Of a DNA stretch of 64,000 nt, positions 7,602 to 16,400 are shown one piece after another; the first letter of the stretch is position 1; the number at the start of each line of letters is the position of its first letter. Both the position numbers and the translations under genes were made by a program. Source of the stretch: Streptococcus sanguinis (GTDB lineage Bacteria > Bacillota > Bacilli > Lactobacillales > Streptococcaceae); the NCBI RefSeq assembly GCF_900635155.1, contig NZ_LR134002.1:1364001-1428000 (forward strand), written 5' to 3'. Under the pieces are notes generated by a model that was not told where the DNA came from, searched no databases, and was given only the letters and a program-made list of their open reading frames with translations.

Positions 7602-8999
7602 TTAGTCTCTGCCGTAATAAATACGATGGGGCTCTAGCTGACCTTCCAGCAGCTCATCAACTGTCACCAGAGTATAACCGTTATTCTGCAGATACTGGAT
7701 GACGCTTGGCAGAGCGTCAATGCTGGTCTGGTGAATATCATGCATGAGGATAATCGAGCCTGGCTGGGTTTTGGCAATCTCTTGCATAATGGCTTTAGTA
7801 TTGCGTGTCTTCCAGTCTAGACTGTCCACATTCCACATGATAAAGGACTGGTCAACCGAATTTTGGATTGTAGCATTAATAGCTCCATAAGGAGGCCGCG
7901 TAATCGTTGGCTTGATGCCTATGACATTGTTAATAGCGGTCTGGGTATCAAGGATTTCTTTTTGGGCTGTCTCCAGAGGAAGTTTGGTTAAGACTGGATG
8001 GTCCCATGTATGAATCCCAATCTGATGACCTTCATTGTGCACGCGCTTGACAATCGCTTCATTACCAGCAATGTTTTGCCCAACCATAAAGAAGGTCGCC
8101 TTGGCAGCATATTTCTTGAGGATATCCAGAGCCTGCGGTGTTGTCTTAGAATCTGGACCGTCATCAAAGGTCAGAGCAACCATCTTCACATGCTTCTTAG
8201 CTTCAAAACTCTGATAAGCTGCCAAGTCATCTCCAGTCAGATAGTCCGCATTGATCTGGTCATAAAAGCTAGACAAAGGAACATCAATGCTGGTTAAGCC
8301 TTGCACTTCCTTACTCAGCTTAATAGAAAAATGGCTGTACTCATAACGGAAGGACCACTGACTCAACTCCGTTCCATTAAGGTTATTGAGAATTTCCGTC
8401 TGCACCGCCTCATCGGCCTGCCTAAAGGTCAGCTGGCTGGATATTTCGTTGATGAAGATTTCCTTAGCTGCATCGGGATCCTGAAAGACCTTATCCAGAG
8501 TGAAACGGCTGCCGTCTGCACCGAGATAGCTGTCAGCAACTTCCCGCTCTTCTCCTTTACTGATTTTCATCTCTTTGACATGATAGTCCTTGCGATGCAC
8601 CAGTACTTCTTTGACATCCTTCAGGCTCGTTTCTTTTTCCTCAGCATAGTAGAAGGTCAATTCCTCAATCTTATCGCCCTTCTTCTGATTATCCTTAATC
8701 GTCTGGCTATCTGCGTCCATCTGCTCCTTGACGCTTGCCATAACCTGACCATCTAGCAGAGGATAAAAGGCCTCTACATAGTGGCTGCCAATCATCTTGC
8801 TCTGCTTTTCAGTATTTTCAGCATGGAAGGTCTCTTCTTGGATAATCAGCACACTAACCTTCTCTTGCAGTTCCTTTTCTTGGAAAATAGCGTAAATCTT
8901 TACAGCACCCAGAAATAGAGCAGCAACAAAAGCTAAACCGAGCAAGCTGAGAACAATGAGTGTTTTCTTACCGTGTTTCTTGTTATTTTGTCTTTTCAT
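7602..8999 (-). CDS. pgdA: Peptidoglycan N-acetylglucosamine deacetylase
   Basis: PgdA removes acetyl groups from peptidoglycan GlcNAc, giving lysozyme resistance. The 465-residue protein has an N-terminal cytoplasmic basic patch, one membrane anchor (about residues 13-36), an extracytoplasmic middle domain, and a C-terminal polysaccharide deacetylase (NodB) domain. The latter has TFDDGPDS (Asp279/Asp280), the metal-binding H330-T-W-D-H334 motif, RPPYG (about 369) and the LMHD histidine (420). Length and architecture match pneumococcal PgdA. It is a single gene facing the helicase operon, sharing its terminator. Confidence 0.93.
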   Translation of the reverse strand: MKRQNNKKHGKKTLIVLSLLGLAFVAALFLGAVKIYAIFQEKELQEKVSVLIIQEETFHAENTEKQSKMIGSHYVEAFYPLLDGQVMASVKEQMDADSQTIKDNQKKGDKIEELTFYYAEEKETSLKDVKEVLVHRKDYHVKEMKISKGEEREVADSYLGADGSRFTLDKVFQDPDAAKEIFINEISSQLTFRQADEAVQTEILNNLNGTELSQWSFRYEYSHFSIKLSKEVQGLTSIDVPLSSFYDQINADYLTGDDLAAYQSFEAKKHVKMVALTFDDGPDSKTTPQALDILKKYAAKATFFMVGQNIAGNEAIVKRVHNEGHQIGIHTWDHPVLTKLPLETAQKEILDTQTAINNVIGIKPTITRPPYGAINATIQNSVDQSFIMWNVDSLDWKTRNTKAIMQEIAKTQPGSIILMHDIHQTSIDALPSVIQYLQNNGYTLVTVDELLEGQLEPHRIYYGRD

Positions 9000-9060
9000 A
9001 CACCTGTCCTAAATGAATAAAAATCATCATTTATCTTGCAAAGTTCACTGCAGCTAGATG

Positions 9061-9447
9061 TTAGAGACTCTTCTCACGAATGACTTCCACCTTGTAGCCA
9101 TCAGGGTCTTTTACAAAATAATAATTAGGCGGGTTGCCAGGAAGACCCTTTGGATCTGTCACTTCATAGCCTTTGGCCTTGTGCTCAGCGTGCAGACCTT
9201 CCAAGTCTGGCGTGCTAAGTGCCACATGGGCAAAACCGTCCCCAATCACATAAGGACCATGGTCATAGTTATAGGTCAGCTCCAGCTCATAATCATCGCC
9301 TTCCAAACCTAGATAAACGATAGTAAACTGATAATCTGGAAAATCCTTGCGACGAAGCTCCTTAAAACCAAAAGCCTCTGCATAAAAAGCGATAGACGCT
9401 TCCAAATTCTCCACACGCAAACAAGTATGTAACATTTTTGATGCCAT
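9061..9447 (-). CDS. gloA: Lactoylglutathione lyase-type glyoxalase I
   Basis: The 128-residue protein is a VOC-fold metalloenzyme that detoxifies methylglyoxal. It starts MASKMLHTCLRVENLEASIAFY, and the metal ligands expected for GloA are present: His7, Glu near ELELTYNYD, His in GFAHVALST and Glu in YKVEVI. PNYYFVKDPDGY is also typical. The ATG follows GAGGTGAAATT. It is probably monocistronic, with TATAAT about 30 bases upstream. Confidence 0.9.
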   Translation of the reverse strand: MASKMLHTCLRVENLEASIAFYAEAFGFKELRRKDFPDYQFTIVYLGLEGDDYELELTYNYDHGPYVIGDGFAHVALSTPDLEGLHAEHKAKGYEVTDPKGLPGNPPNYYFVKDPDGYKVEVIREKSL

Positions 9448-9559
9448 AATTTCACCTCATTCTTTCTTGTTTATTATTATACCCTATTTTGGGCAAAACT
9501 TATATTAAATTTTTAAAAAAGTAAATGGAAGTCAGGAAAAAGCAAGCCATTAAGGCCTG

Positions 9560-10498
9560 CTAAGAATTGTTTTTCAAAAAATGTTCAATGAAGTCGCCAT
9601 ACGAATTCCATTGAGGCATGGGAATGCTTTCTTTCTCAGCACTTCTTTTGATTTCAAAATATTGATCAACCCACTCGGCATAGCCTGAATGCATGTGATT
9701 TGTGACCATTTCGGCAACCAAAGGCTGACTCAACATGAACTTCATTACTGGGACCAAGAGAAATAGGGGCAGGGATAGATATTTAGTAGGTTTATAACGA
9801 TGTTTAGGAATGCCATATCGCTGACAGAGTTCTAAACCTTCTCGCCAAGCGCAAATCATCTTTCGAATTGCTTTTTTATCTTTCAAGAGTGCATCAAAAG
9901 TCCCCGTTTCTGCAACTGCACCTGCCATTACCGCCTCCTGAAGGCAGTGAACCTTCATCCAAGAAGCCAAGTCAGGCATAGCATCAATGTCTATCCCACT
10001 AGCTGTGAAGATAGGAGACAACTCTGATGTGTAAGAATCATCATCAAGTAACGTAGCTTCTTTGAAAATGATAGCTTGGATCCGACCATCACTCTTTCGC
10101 CCTCCTCCAACAGAAGAAGGAAAAGCTAACGACACCTGCTTTCTGTCCAAATAAGAAGGAATCTTGGAGTTGATATTCCAGTTATTCTGTAAGATAAGTA
10201 TATGAGATTTTTCCTTTATAGCCGCCAAATGATTCAATGCCTGCTCTAGTTGCAAACTATTTACCGTTAAGAGAATCAGGTCATAGTCTTGAGCAATGCT
10301 CGTCACCAACGGCGGCTGGAAATGATGTTCTTTATAGACCTGATCATCTTTCCTTAAATCTTTAATAGAAAGTGTGAAGCCTTGCTCTAAAGTCGACAGC
10401 TTATGCTCTCTAACTAAGACAGTAACTTGATGTTGATTAGACAGTAACCAAGCGTATGTCAAACCGATCGTGCCAGCACCATAAACCAAAATGTTCAT
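9560..10498 (-). CDS. Ketopantoate reductase (PanE/ApbA)-family protein, atypical active site
   Basis: The 312-residue protein begins MNILVYGAGTIGLTYAWLLS, the NAD(P) Rossmann motif of the PanE/ApbA family, and has LILLTVNSLQL and LQNNWN segments typical of it. The central helix that normally carries the catalytic Lys and an Asn four residues later reads SWMKVHCLQ here. Lys182 is present but the Asn is replaced, so true ketopantoate reductase activity is doubtful. The gene starts 15 bases after ciaH with a GAGAGG site, so it is probably the third gene of the ciaRH transcript. Confidence 0.75.
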   Translation of the reverse strand: MNILVYGAGTIGLTYAWLLSNQHQVTVLVREHKLSTLEQGFTLSIKDLRKDDQVYKEHHFQPPLVTSIAQDYDLILLTVNSLQLEQALNHLAAIKEKSHILILQNNWNINSKIPSYLDRKQVSLAFPSSVGGGRKSDGRIQAIIFKEATLLDDDSYTSELSPIFTASGIDIDAMPDLASWMKVHCLQEAVMAGAVAETGTFDALLKDKKAIRKMICAWREGLELCQRYGIPKHRYKPTKYLSLPLFLLVPVMKFMLSQPLVAEMVTNHMHSGYAEWVDQYFEIKRSAEKESIPMPQWNSYGDFIEHFLKNNS

Positions 10499-10513
10499 AT
10501 TAGGCCTCTCCCG

Positions 10514-11905
10514 CTATTTTACAGAACGCTTTTTCGTTTCTTTCAATAGCAGTTTAACTTCAAAGACCGTACCTTTTGGTTTGTTGTCCTTGACATAAAT
10601 GGTGCCCTTGAAAGCATCGACAATCTGCTTGGCCAGAGAAAGTCCCAGACCAAAGCCACCTTTCTGACGGGTCCGAGCCTTATCCACCCGATAAAAGCGA
10701 TCAAAAATCTTCTTCTTATCTTCGTTGCTGATACCAGGTCCATTATCTGCTACCCGAAAGATGAGGTAACGATCGGTTGAAGCAGCCATAACACTGATTT
10801 CGCCGTCATCATCTGTGTACTTGATAGCATTGTCAAATAGGATAGTCATCAGCTGCTTGAGGAAAATTTGATCTGTCACAATGGGGTTCTTGATCATATT
10901 TTCTGAATGAAAAGCTTTTTTATTTTCCCTTGCGATAATGCAGTAATTAGCAAAGGTCGTATCAAAGAACTCCGGTTCTACCTCACCATATTGGGGCTTA
11001 ATACCATCATCGCGACGAGCCAGATTTAGCAAATTGGTCGTCAGCAAGCGCATATTGCGCACTTCATCCAAGCTAGAAGCGATATTTTCACTGCTCTGCA
11101 TAATTGTAGCTTCAGGCTTACGAAAGAGCGTCTCTAAGCGGCTCTGCAAAACAGCCAATGGTGTCCGCAGCTCGTGACTGGCATTTTCCACGAAAGCCTT
11201 CTGCTTCTGGATACTTTCCAGCAAGGGCTTGACACTCATCCGAGCCAGATAAATACTGGCAATCAAGGAAATCCCCCAAAAGCTGACCATAACCATGGCA
11301 ATCAGTTGCTCATGCTTACCGCTAGTCTGCTCCAGCTGACTGATGCTAGTCATGACCACAGCATACTTGATATCTGGATATTCATTATTAGGGTCAATAT
11401 CAAAGAGATAAGCCCGGTAGCTTTCTGTCTGGCCAAAGCTATTGCCAATCACAATTTCCTTAATCTGATTCAGATAGGACTTGTTAAAGTCCAAGGAATT
11501 AAAGTCCAGAAAGCCATCGCTCTTGCTGGTGGAAATATTTTTATAATTATCATCCAAAAGCAGGGCGAAAGTATTAGAACTGAAATTTGGCGTCGTCAGA
11601 TTGTCAGGCTTAGGCTCTTCGTTTGGATCGCCATCTGGTTCTTTACTGCTTTTAGGACTTTTAGTGTTGACCTTATTGCTCGGATCAGACTGCTGACCTG
11701 TCGTCCGATAGGCCAAATCTGCTACCGAACTAGGATCATTACTCAGGTTTTTAAGATTTTCATCAACAGACGTATAAAGGCTGGAGCGCATAACCTGAAT
11801 AATAATCAAGGTCATGGCTGAGAAGATTAATGTAAACAGCCCAAAATAGCGAATGAAATAAGAGAAATCATCCGCATAAAAGGTCTTCTTGATTTTATTC
11901 AGCAT
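10514..11905 (-). CDS. ciaH: Sensor histidine kinase CiaH
   Basis: CiaH is the membrane kinase partner of CiaR, controlling competence, stress and cell-wall responses in streptococci. The 463-residue protein has a first membrane helix (about 20-38) and an extracytoplasmic domain with a Ser/Pro/Asp-rich insert (about 70-105). A second helix (about 203-220) is followed by the phosphoacceptor segment [11 protein letters not shown] with His244, then N box [16 protein letters not shown] and [11 protein letters not shown]. The start codon overlaps the ciaR 3' end by 11 bases, indicating coupling. The insert makes it slightly longer than the pneumococcal protein. Confidence 0.93.
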   Translation of the reverse strand: MLNKIKKTFYADDFSYFIRYFGLFTLIFSAMTLIIIQVMRSSLYTSVDENLKNLSNDPSSVADLAYRTTGQQSDPSNKVNTKSPKSSKEPDGDPNEEPKPDNLTTPNFSSNTFALLLDDNYKNISTSKSDGFLDFNSLDFNKSYLNQIKEIVIGNSFGQTESYRAYLFDIDPNNEYPDIKYAVVMTSISQLEQTSGKHEQLIAMVMVSFWGISLIASIYLARMSVKPLLESIQKQKAFVENASHELRTPLAVLQSRLETLFRKPEATIMQSSENIASSLDEVRNMRLLTTNLLNLARRDDGIKPQYGEVEPEFFDTTFANYCIIARENKKAFHSENMIKNPIVTDQIFLKQLMTILFDNAIKYTDDDGEISVMAASTDRYLIFRVADNGPGISNEDKKKIFDRFYRVDKARTRQKGGFGLGLSLAKQIVDAFKGTIYVKDNKPKGTVFEVKLLLKETKKRSVK

Positions 11906-12569
11906 CTTTTAAAATGTAGCCGACACTACGAAGAGTATGCAAGTTTTTCGCAAATGTCGTTCCTTTCAGTTTTTTACGAATCTTGGAAACGTACACTTCA
12001 ACAACGGAAACAGTGGTATCACTGTCAAAGCCCCACAGACGGTCAAAAATTTGGGTCTTAGGCAAGATTACATTTTGATTTTGCAGGAAATAAACCAAGA
12101 GGTCGAACTCTTTACCAAGCAACTCTACGTCTTTACCGGCTTTCAATGTTGAATTTGTGGATAGATTGACTGTCACATCACCATAAGAAAGAGTATTTTC
12201 GTTGAATTTACCAGCACGTTTCAAGAGCGCTTGGATCCGCATTTTCAGTTCTTCCAAATAGAAAGGTTTGGTCAGATAATCATCAGCGCCGAGCTCAAAG
12301 CCATGTCCTTTGTCATCCAAGCTTTCCTTAGCTGTCATGATGAGAACAGGGGTTGTGACTCCTTTTGCCCGAAGATCTTTCAGCACTTGAAAACCATCCT
12401 TTTCAGGAAGCATGAGATCCAGCAAGATAAGGTCATAAACACCGCTCTCTGCTTCATATAGACCTTCTTCACCATCAAAAACCTGCATTACATCTGCAAA
12501 ATCATCCAAAAAATCAAAAACTGAGTTTGACAGTCCAAGGTCATCTTCTACCAATAGAATTTTAATCAT
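11895..12569 (-). CDS. ciaR: Response regulator CiaR
   Basis: CiaR is an OmpR-type regulator that binds direct TTTAAG repeats. The 224-residue protein has a receiver domain with acidic pair EDD (8-10), phosphoacceptor Asp51 in [18 protein letters not shown] and KPF, and then a winged-helix domain ending in [17 protein letters not shown]. The start at 12569 follows GGAGGAAAGAAAG; an upstream in-frame codon at 12584 would lie in front of this site. TATAAT lies about 60 bases upstream inside the end of the preceding gene, so ciaRH may have its own promoter besides readthrough. Confidence 0.95.
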   Translation of the reverse strand: MIKILLVEDDLGLSNSVFDFLDDFADVMQVFDGEEGLYEAESGVYDLILLDLMLPEKDGFQVLKDLRAKGVTTPVLIMTAKESLDDKGHGFELGADDYLTKPFYLEELKMRIQALLKRAGKFNENTLSYGDVTVNLSTNSTLKAGKDVELLGKEFDLLVYFLQNQNVILPKTQIFDRLWGFDSDTTVSVVEVYVSKIRKKLKGTTFAKNLHTLRSVGYILKDAE

Positions 12570-12675
12570 CTTTCTTTCCTCCAATAAAACTTACCAAGAT
12601 TATGTCTTTTGGTTTTTGTTTTATTTGCTATTCTTATTATATCATGACTTGGGTTCAAAATCAGTAAGTTTTTTC

Positions 12676-13158
12676 CTACGACTGCGACGTTTTATTTTCT
12701 TTTGTCGACTTATTATTGTTCTTGTCCGATTGTTCACTTGTGTTCGTTGAAGACTTTTTCTTGTTTTTCTTCCCGTTGTCATTTTGTTGAGCAGAAGAAT
12801 CCTTGCTCTTATCCTTGCCAGACTGCTGACCGTCTTGAGACGGCATTCCTTGGTCTTGACCGTTCTGTCCTGAACCACCATCCTGCGGAGGCATGCTACT
12901 ACCCGGTCCGCCGTTTTGACCATTCTGACCTGGTTGCGGAGGCATGCTATTTCCTGCATCCTGACCATTTTGTACCTGCTCCGGTGCTCCAGGCATAGTA
13001 GTTGGCTGTTGAATAGCTGATTGCTGACTGTTTGTACCGTGAATAGCTGTCGCAAGACCATAACCGCCCAGAAGTCCGACTGCTAGAGCACTACCCGTTG
13101 CAACCGTCAGCCGCCATTTAGTACTTTTTTCTACAACAATCATTTTTTCCATATCCAT
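12676..13158 (-). CDS. Membrane-anchored Gln/Gly/Asp-rich extracytoplasmic protein upstream of ciaRH
   Basis: The 160-residue protein has an N-terminal basic segment and one membrane helix (about 18-38). The rest is low-complexity and outside-facing: a Gln/Asn/Gly/Pro/Asp-rich half with repeated NGQ and SMPPQ motifs, then a Lys/Ser/Asn-rich tail. I do not recognise a family. Its position directly upstream of ciaR recalls the small secreted calcium-linked protein CiaX in the S. mutans ciaXRH operon, but sequence similarity is not evident to me. The start at 13158 follows GAAGGTGAT. It lies behind a promoter with CiaR-box-like repeats, so it is probably CiaR-activated. Confidence 0.8.
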   Translation of the reverse strand: MDMEKMIVVEKSTKWRLTVATGSALAVGLLGGYGLATAIHGTNSQQSAIQQPTTMPGAPEQVQNGQDAGNSMPPQPGQNGQNGGPGSSMPPQDGGSGQNGQDQGMPSQDGQQSGKDKSKDSSAQQNDNGKKNKKKSSTNTSEQSDKNNNKSTKENKTSQS

Positions 13159-13268
13159 TTAATCTATCACCTTCTTTTTTTAAAATTTTTTCTGACTCAT
13201 TCTATCAAGCAAGAAGCTAATGCAGCTTACAAGTCATCCAATACACATCCTTTCACTAGAATAGCATT

Positions 13269-13312
13269 ATCATATATTTTTTTACTTAAACAGGACTGAA
13301 TTTTTTCTTAAA
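13269..13312 (-). promoter_or_regulatory. CiaR-type promoter with three 11-bp-spaced repeats
   Basis: On the minus strand TTTAAG (13312-13307), ATTCAG (13301-13296) and TTTAAG (13290-13285) are spaced exactly 11 bp apart. A -10 element TATGAT (13274-13269) follows 10 bp after the last repeat. The known CiaR site is TTTAAG-N5-TTTAAG placed just upstream of the -10. Here two perfect hexamers flank one with two mismatches. The rest of the 334-bp gap between the 160-aa gene and the adhesin gene holds the long 5' leader of this transcript and the adhesin terminator. Confidence 0.65.
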
Positions 13313-13413
13313 AAAGGCTGAAAAGATAGGGAAAATGGAGCATGAAAAGGAATTTTCCCCAATTCTCTTTCTAAACTGGATGATATCAAAAATTTGCCCT
13401 AAAAAATCCTCAG

Positions 13414-13446
13414 TAAAAAAGACTGGGACGAAATTGTCTCAGTCTT
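13414..13446 (-). terminator. Terminator of the adhesin gene
   Basis: On the minus strand GACTGAGAC (13444-13436) pairs with GTCCCAGTC (13429-13421) across a 6-nt loop and is followed by TTTTTT. It resembles the GGCTGGGAC hairpins seen at the ends of the 175-bp repeats elsewhere in the window. Confidence 0.8.
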
Positions 13447-13492
13447 GATTTATCATGTTCAAAAGCTCTTGATGCAGGAGCTACTTATCTTT

Positions 13493-16400
13493 TTACGACT
13501 CTTTATTAGAAGAACGGAAGCCAGCTGAAGCTAGCAAGACCGCAAAGCCAAGATAAGTGAGAAGAGAGCTCGTATTGCTTCCAGTTTTAGGCAGTTGTCC
13601 TTGAGAAGCTCTATCTTTGGTTTGGTAGCTGACAGATAGCTGCATCTTACTTGGTTGTTTACTTGCAGATCTTCGATACTGCCAAGTTCGGTTTGAAAGA
13701 GGCTCAAATTTCTGCGCTGTTTGAACAGTAATTTCTGCAGGAGGTGTTGAAACACTAACCTGATTGGATTCAATCCGGTATTGATTATTAATCAGTAAGC
13801 TGAAATGATTGGTATAGGTTCTGCCTGGATACAAGAGTCGGCCGACTGCTGCTGGAGCTAGAGTCTCGGTCGCAGTATTTAAGTCAGCATTGTAGCGCTC
13901 AAGCAGACCCGGTGCAGCAACAAAAGTCAAGACTCTGGTGCCCGGGTCATAAGAAACTTCATAACCAGGACTTTTCGCTCTAGTCGCTTCTAGATCCAAT
14001 TCAAAACCTTCCGGCAGGCGATCTTCCAATACGAAAGAATGAATTGGCAGGCGATAAGCAGGCAAAGCATCCGTTACCAGATTAAGGACAGCAAAACTTC
14101 CCTGGCTAACCTCTTGTTGATGAATATTCTTCTTGGACTCATCCTCCAACTCTTCTCTGACTTTTAACTGGATAAAAAGCTGGTTATAGTGATAAGTTTG
14201 AGTCGGCGCTTGCGGACGGCTTGGCAAAGCTTGATAGCTAGGTTCAGCCGGCTTTTGAGGAAGCTCTTTATAGTTCGGATTGTCAGGCTCAGCAATCAAA
14301 GGAAGATCACTTTCTCTGACAGGTGACTGGGGCTCAGGCTGAAGAACTGGTTCTTGAGGGAGCTGTGGTTCCTGCAGATAGCTTGGCTCCTGAGGCAATT
14401 CCTGTAAAGCAATTTCTTCTTTATAAACAGGTGGTTTCGGAGCTTCTCCCATGCTTGCTTCAGAATCTTTTTGAGGTTTTTCTGGTTCCTTCAAATAAGA
14501 TGGGAGCTGAGGTGCCTGTGGCAGTGAATCTTCGACCGGTGCTTGCGAAAGGCTCAGCAAGGACTGCTCCTTCTCATAGGTCGGATCTTCAACTGCAGCT
14601 GGCTCTGTCAATAGAGTAGGGGAGCTAGGTTCTTCTGGCAACTCCTGATAAACAGGCTTTTGAGGTTGTTGAGGCTCAGCTAGATAAGTCGGCTCTTGCG
14701 GTAAAACTTCCAAATCTCTTTCCGGTAGAGCTACTGGCTGCTCAGGCTGAGTTGGCTGAGGAAGAGGCTGAGTTTCTGTCGGTCTGCTAGGAAGTTCTTG
14801 ATAAACCGGCTGAGCTGGCTCTTGCGGCAAAGATTGATAAACCGTCTGACTTGGAAGAGGCTGCAGTGCCTTGAGTTCTTCATAGGTTGGCTCTTGTGGT
14901 TGGGCAACCTCAGTCGGAGCGACAGGCTTCATTGGGACACCTTTAGCTTTAATATCAGAGTTAAAGACAAACCAAGCAGAACCCCGATTTCGCGAACCGA
15001 TATCAAAAGAAATGACATCTCCCTGGGCTTTTCCTACAATAGCGCCATACCAGTTATAGGGACTGGTAGGCGTATCCCACTTATTATACTCAAAGCGAGA
15101 GCCTTCCTTCTCATGGTTAATAGAAATATCGGCATGAACACTGGTATCTGGGTGAATGTTAATAGCAGATCCTGTGATAGGAACATATTCACCATTAAAA
15201 TTCTTGATGTACTCAATCGCAGCTTTATTAGTATTTAAAGATGAGAAGCTGACAAGCGAACCTGTCATATCAAGCCTTTCTCCAGCCTCATCGAAAAATT
15301 CCGCTTGGACATTGACTCGAGATTGGCCATGAAAATCCAAGGTCCATACAGTCAAGGTCGGATCCTTAACTAAGAAAACCGGCAGCTTATCCTGACTCTT
15401 CGTTGATTCTTTCAGAGTATAAGTATAGACAACTTTAGAGATTTTCTTGCCTTGAATACTGGAATTTTTGATATTGGTATAAGTAGCTACCAAAGGCACA
15501 TCTTTTTGCAAAACGACTTTAGTCTGATGTTCTTTCCCTTTTAAAACACTGGTCAAAGCTCTCATTCCTGATTCATCCATTCTCCAAGAACGAACCTCAT
15601 CAGTCAGCTCATCATTGGTATAGGTTCTAATTGATGGATCAAGTGTCAAGACAGCCTGGGGCTCAGATTTGAAAACAAAAGGCTGGCTTTCAACTTTGCT
15701 GAGATAGCCTTCTTCATTTTTCTTAGCCTCCGCTTCCTGCAACTCTCTCTCAAAAGTTACAAGAGCTGCATCATACTTAGTTTTGGCAGTATCATAGGCA
15801 GCTTTTGCCTTCTTATATTCTTCTAAGAGCTTATCATAGTCAGCTTTCAAGCGGGCATTTTTTTCTTTAATGCTTGCATTTTCTTGCTCAATCACTGCGT
15901 TCTGCGCTGAAATAGCTGCAAGGTTTGCCTCATAATCTTCTTTTAGTCTTTGATTTTCTGCTTCAATTCTTGCAAGATCTGCTTTGTAGGTCGCTAAGTC
16001 AGCCTGATAAGCAGCTAGTTTATTCTTGTTTTCCGTCTCAATCCGAGCAGTTTCTTCTTGGTAGGTAAGCAAGGCTTTCTCATATGCTTCTCGACTTTTC
16101 TGGTTGCTTTCGGTGATTCGAGCCACATCCTGCTCATATTGGGCTAATTGATTTTTATAAAGCTCTTGTTTTTCCTGATTTTGCTGACGAAGCTGGGCGT
16201 TTTCAGCTTCAATGGCAGCATTACGGGCTGTTACTTCTGCTTTTTCAGTCTCATAGGCAGTTTGCCGCTTCTTATTTTCAGCTTGAATACGCTCAAGTTC
16301 AGCTTGATAAGCAGTCAAAGCCACTTGATAATCTCTTTCTTTGGCATCATTAGCAGCTTGGATTTCAGAGCGATTCTTTTGATAATCTTCTAATTTGCTC

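Noticed and set aside
12642..13061. Long open frame of 139 codons overlapping the 160-aa gene on the same strand
   Set aside because: It is an out-of-frame reading of the repetitive Gln/Gly-rich coding region; it lacks a ribosome site and reads as Arg/Gln noise.
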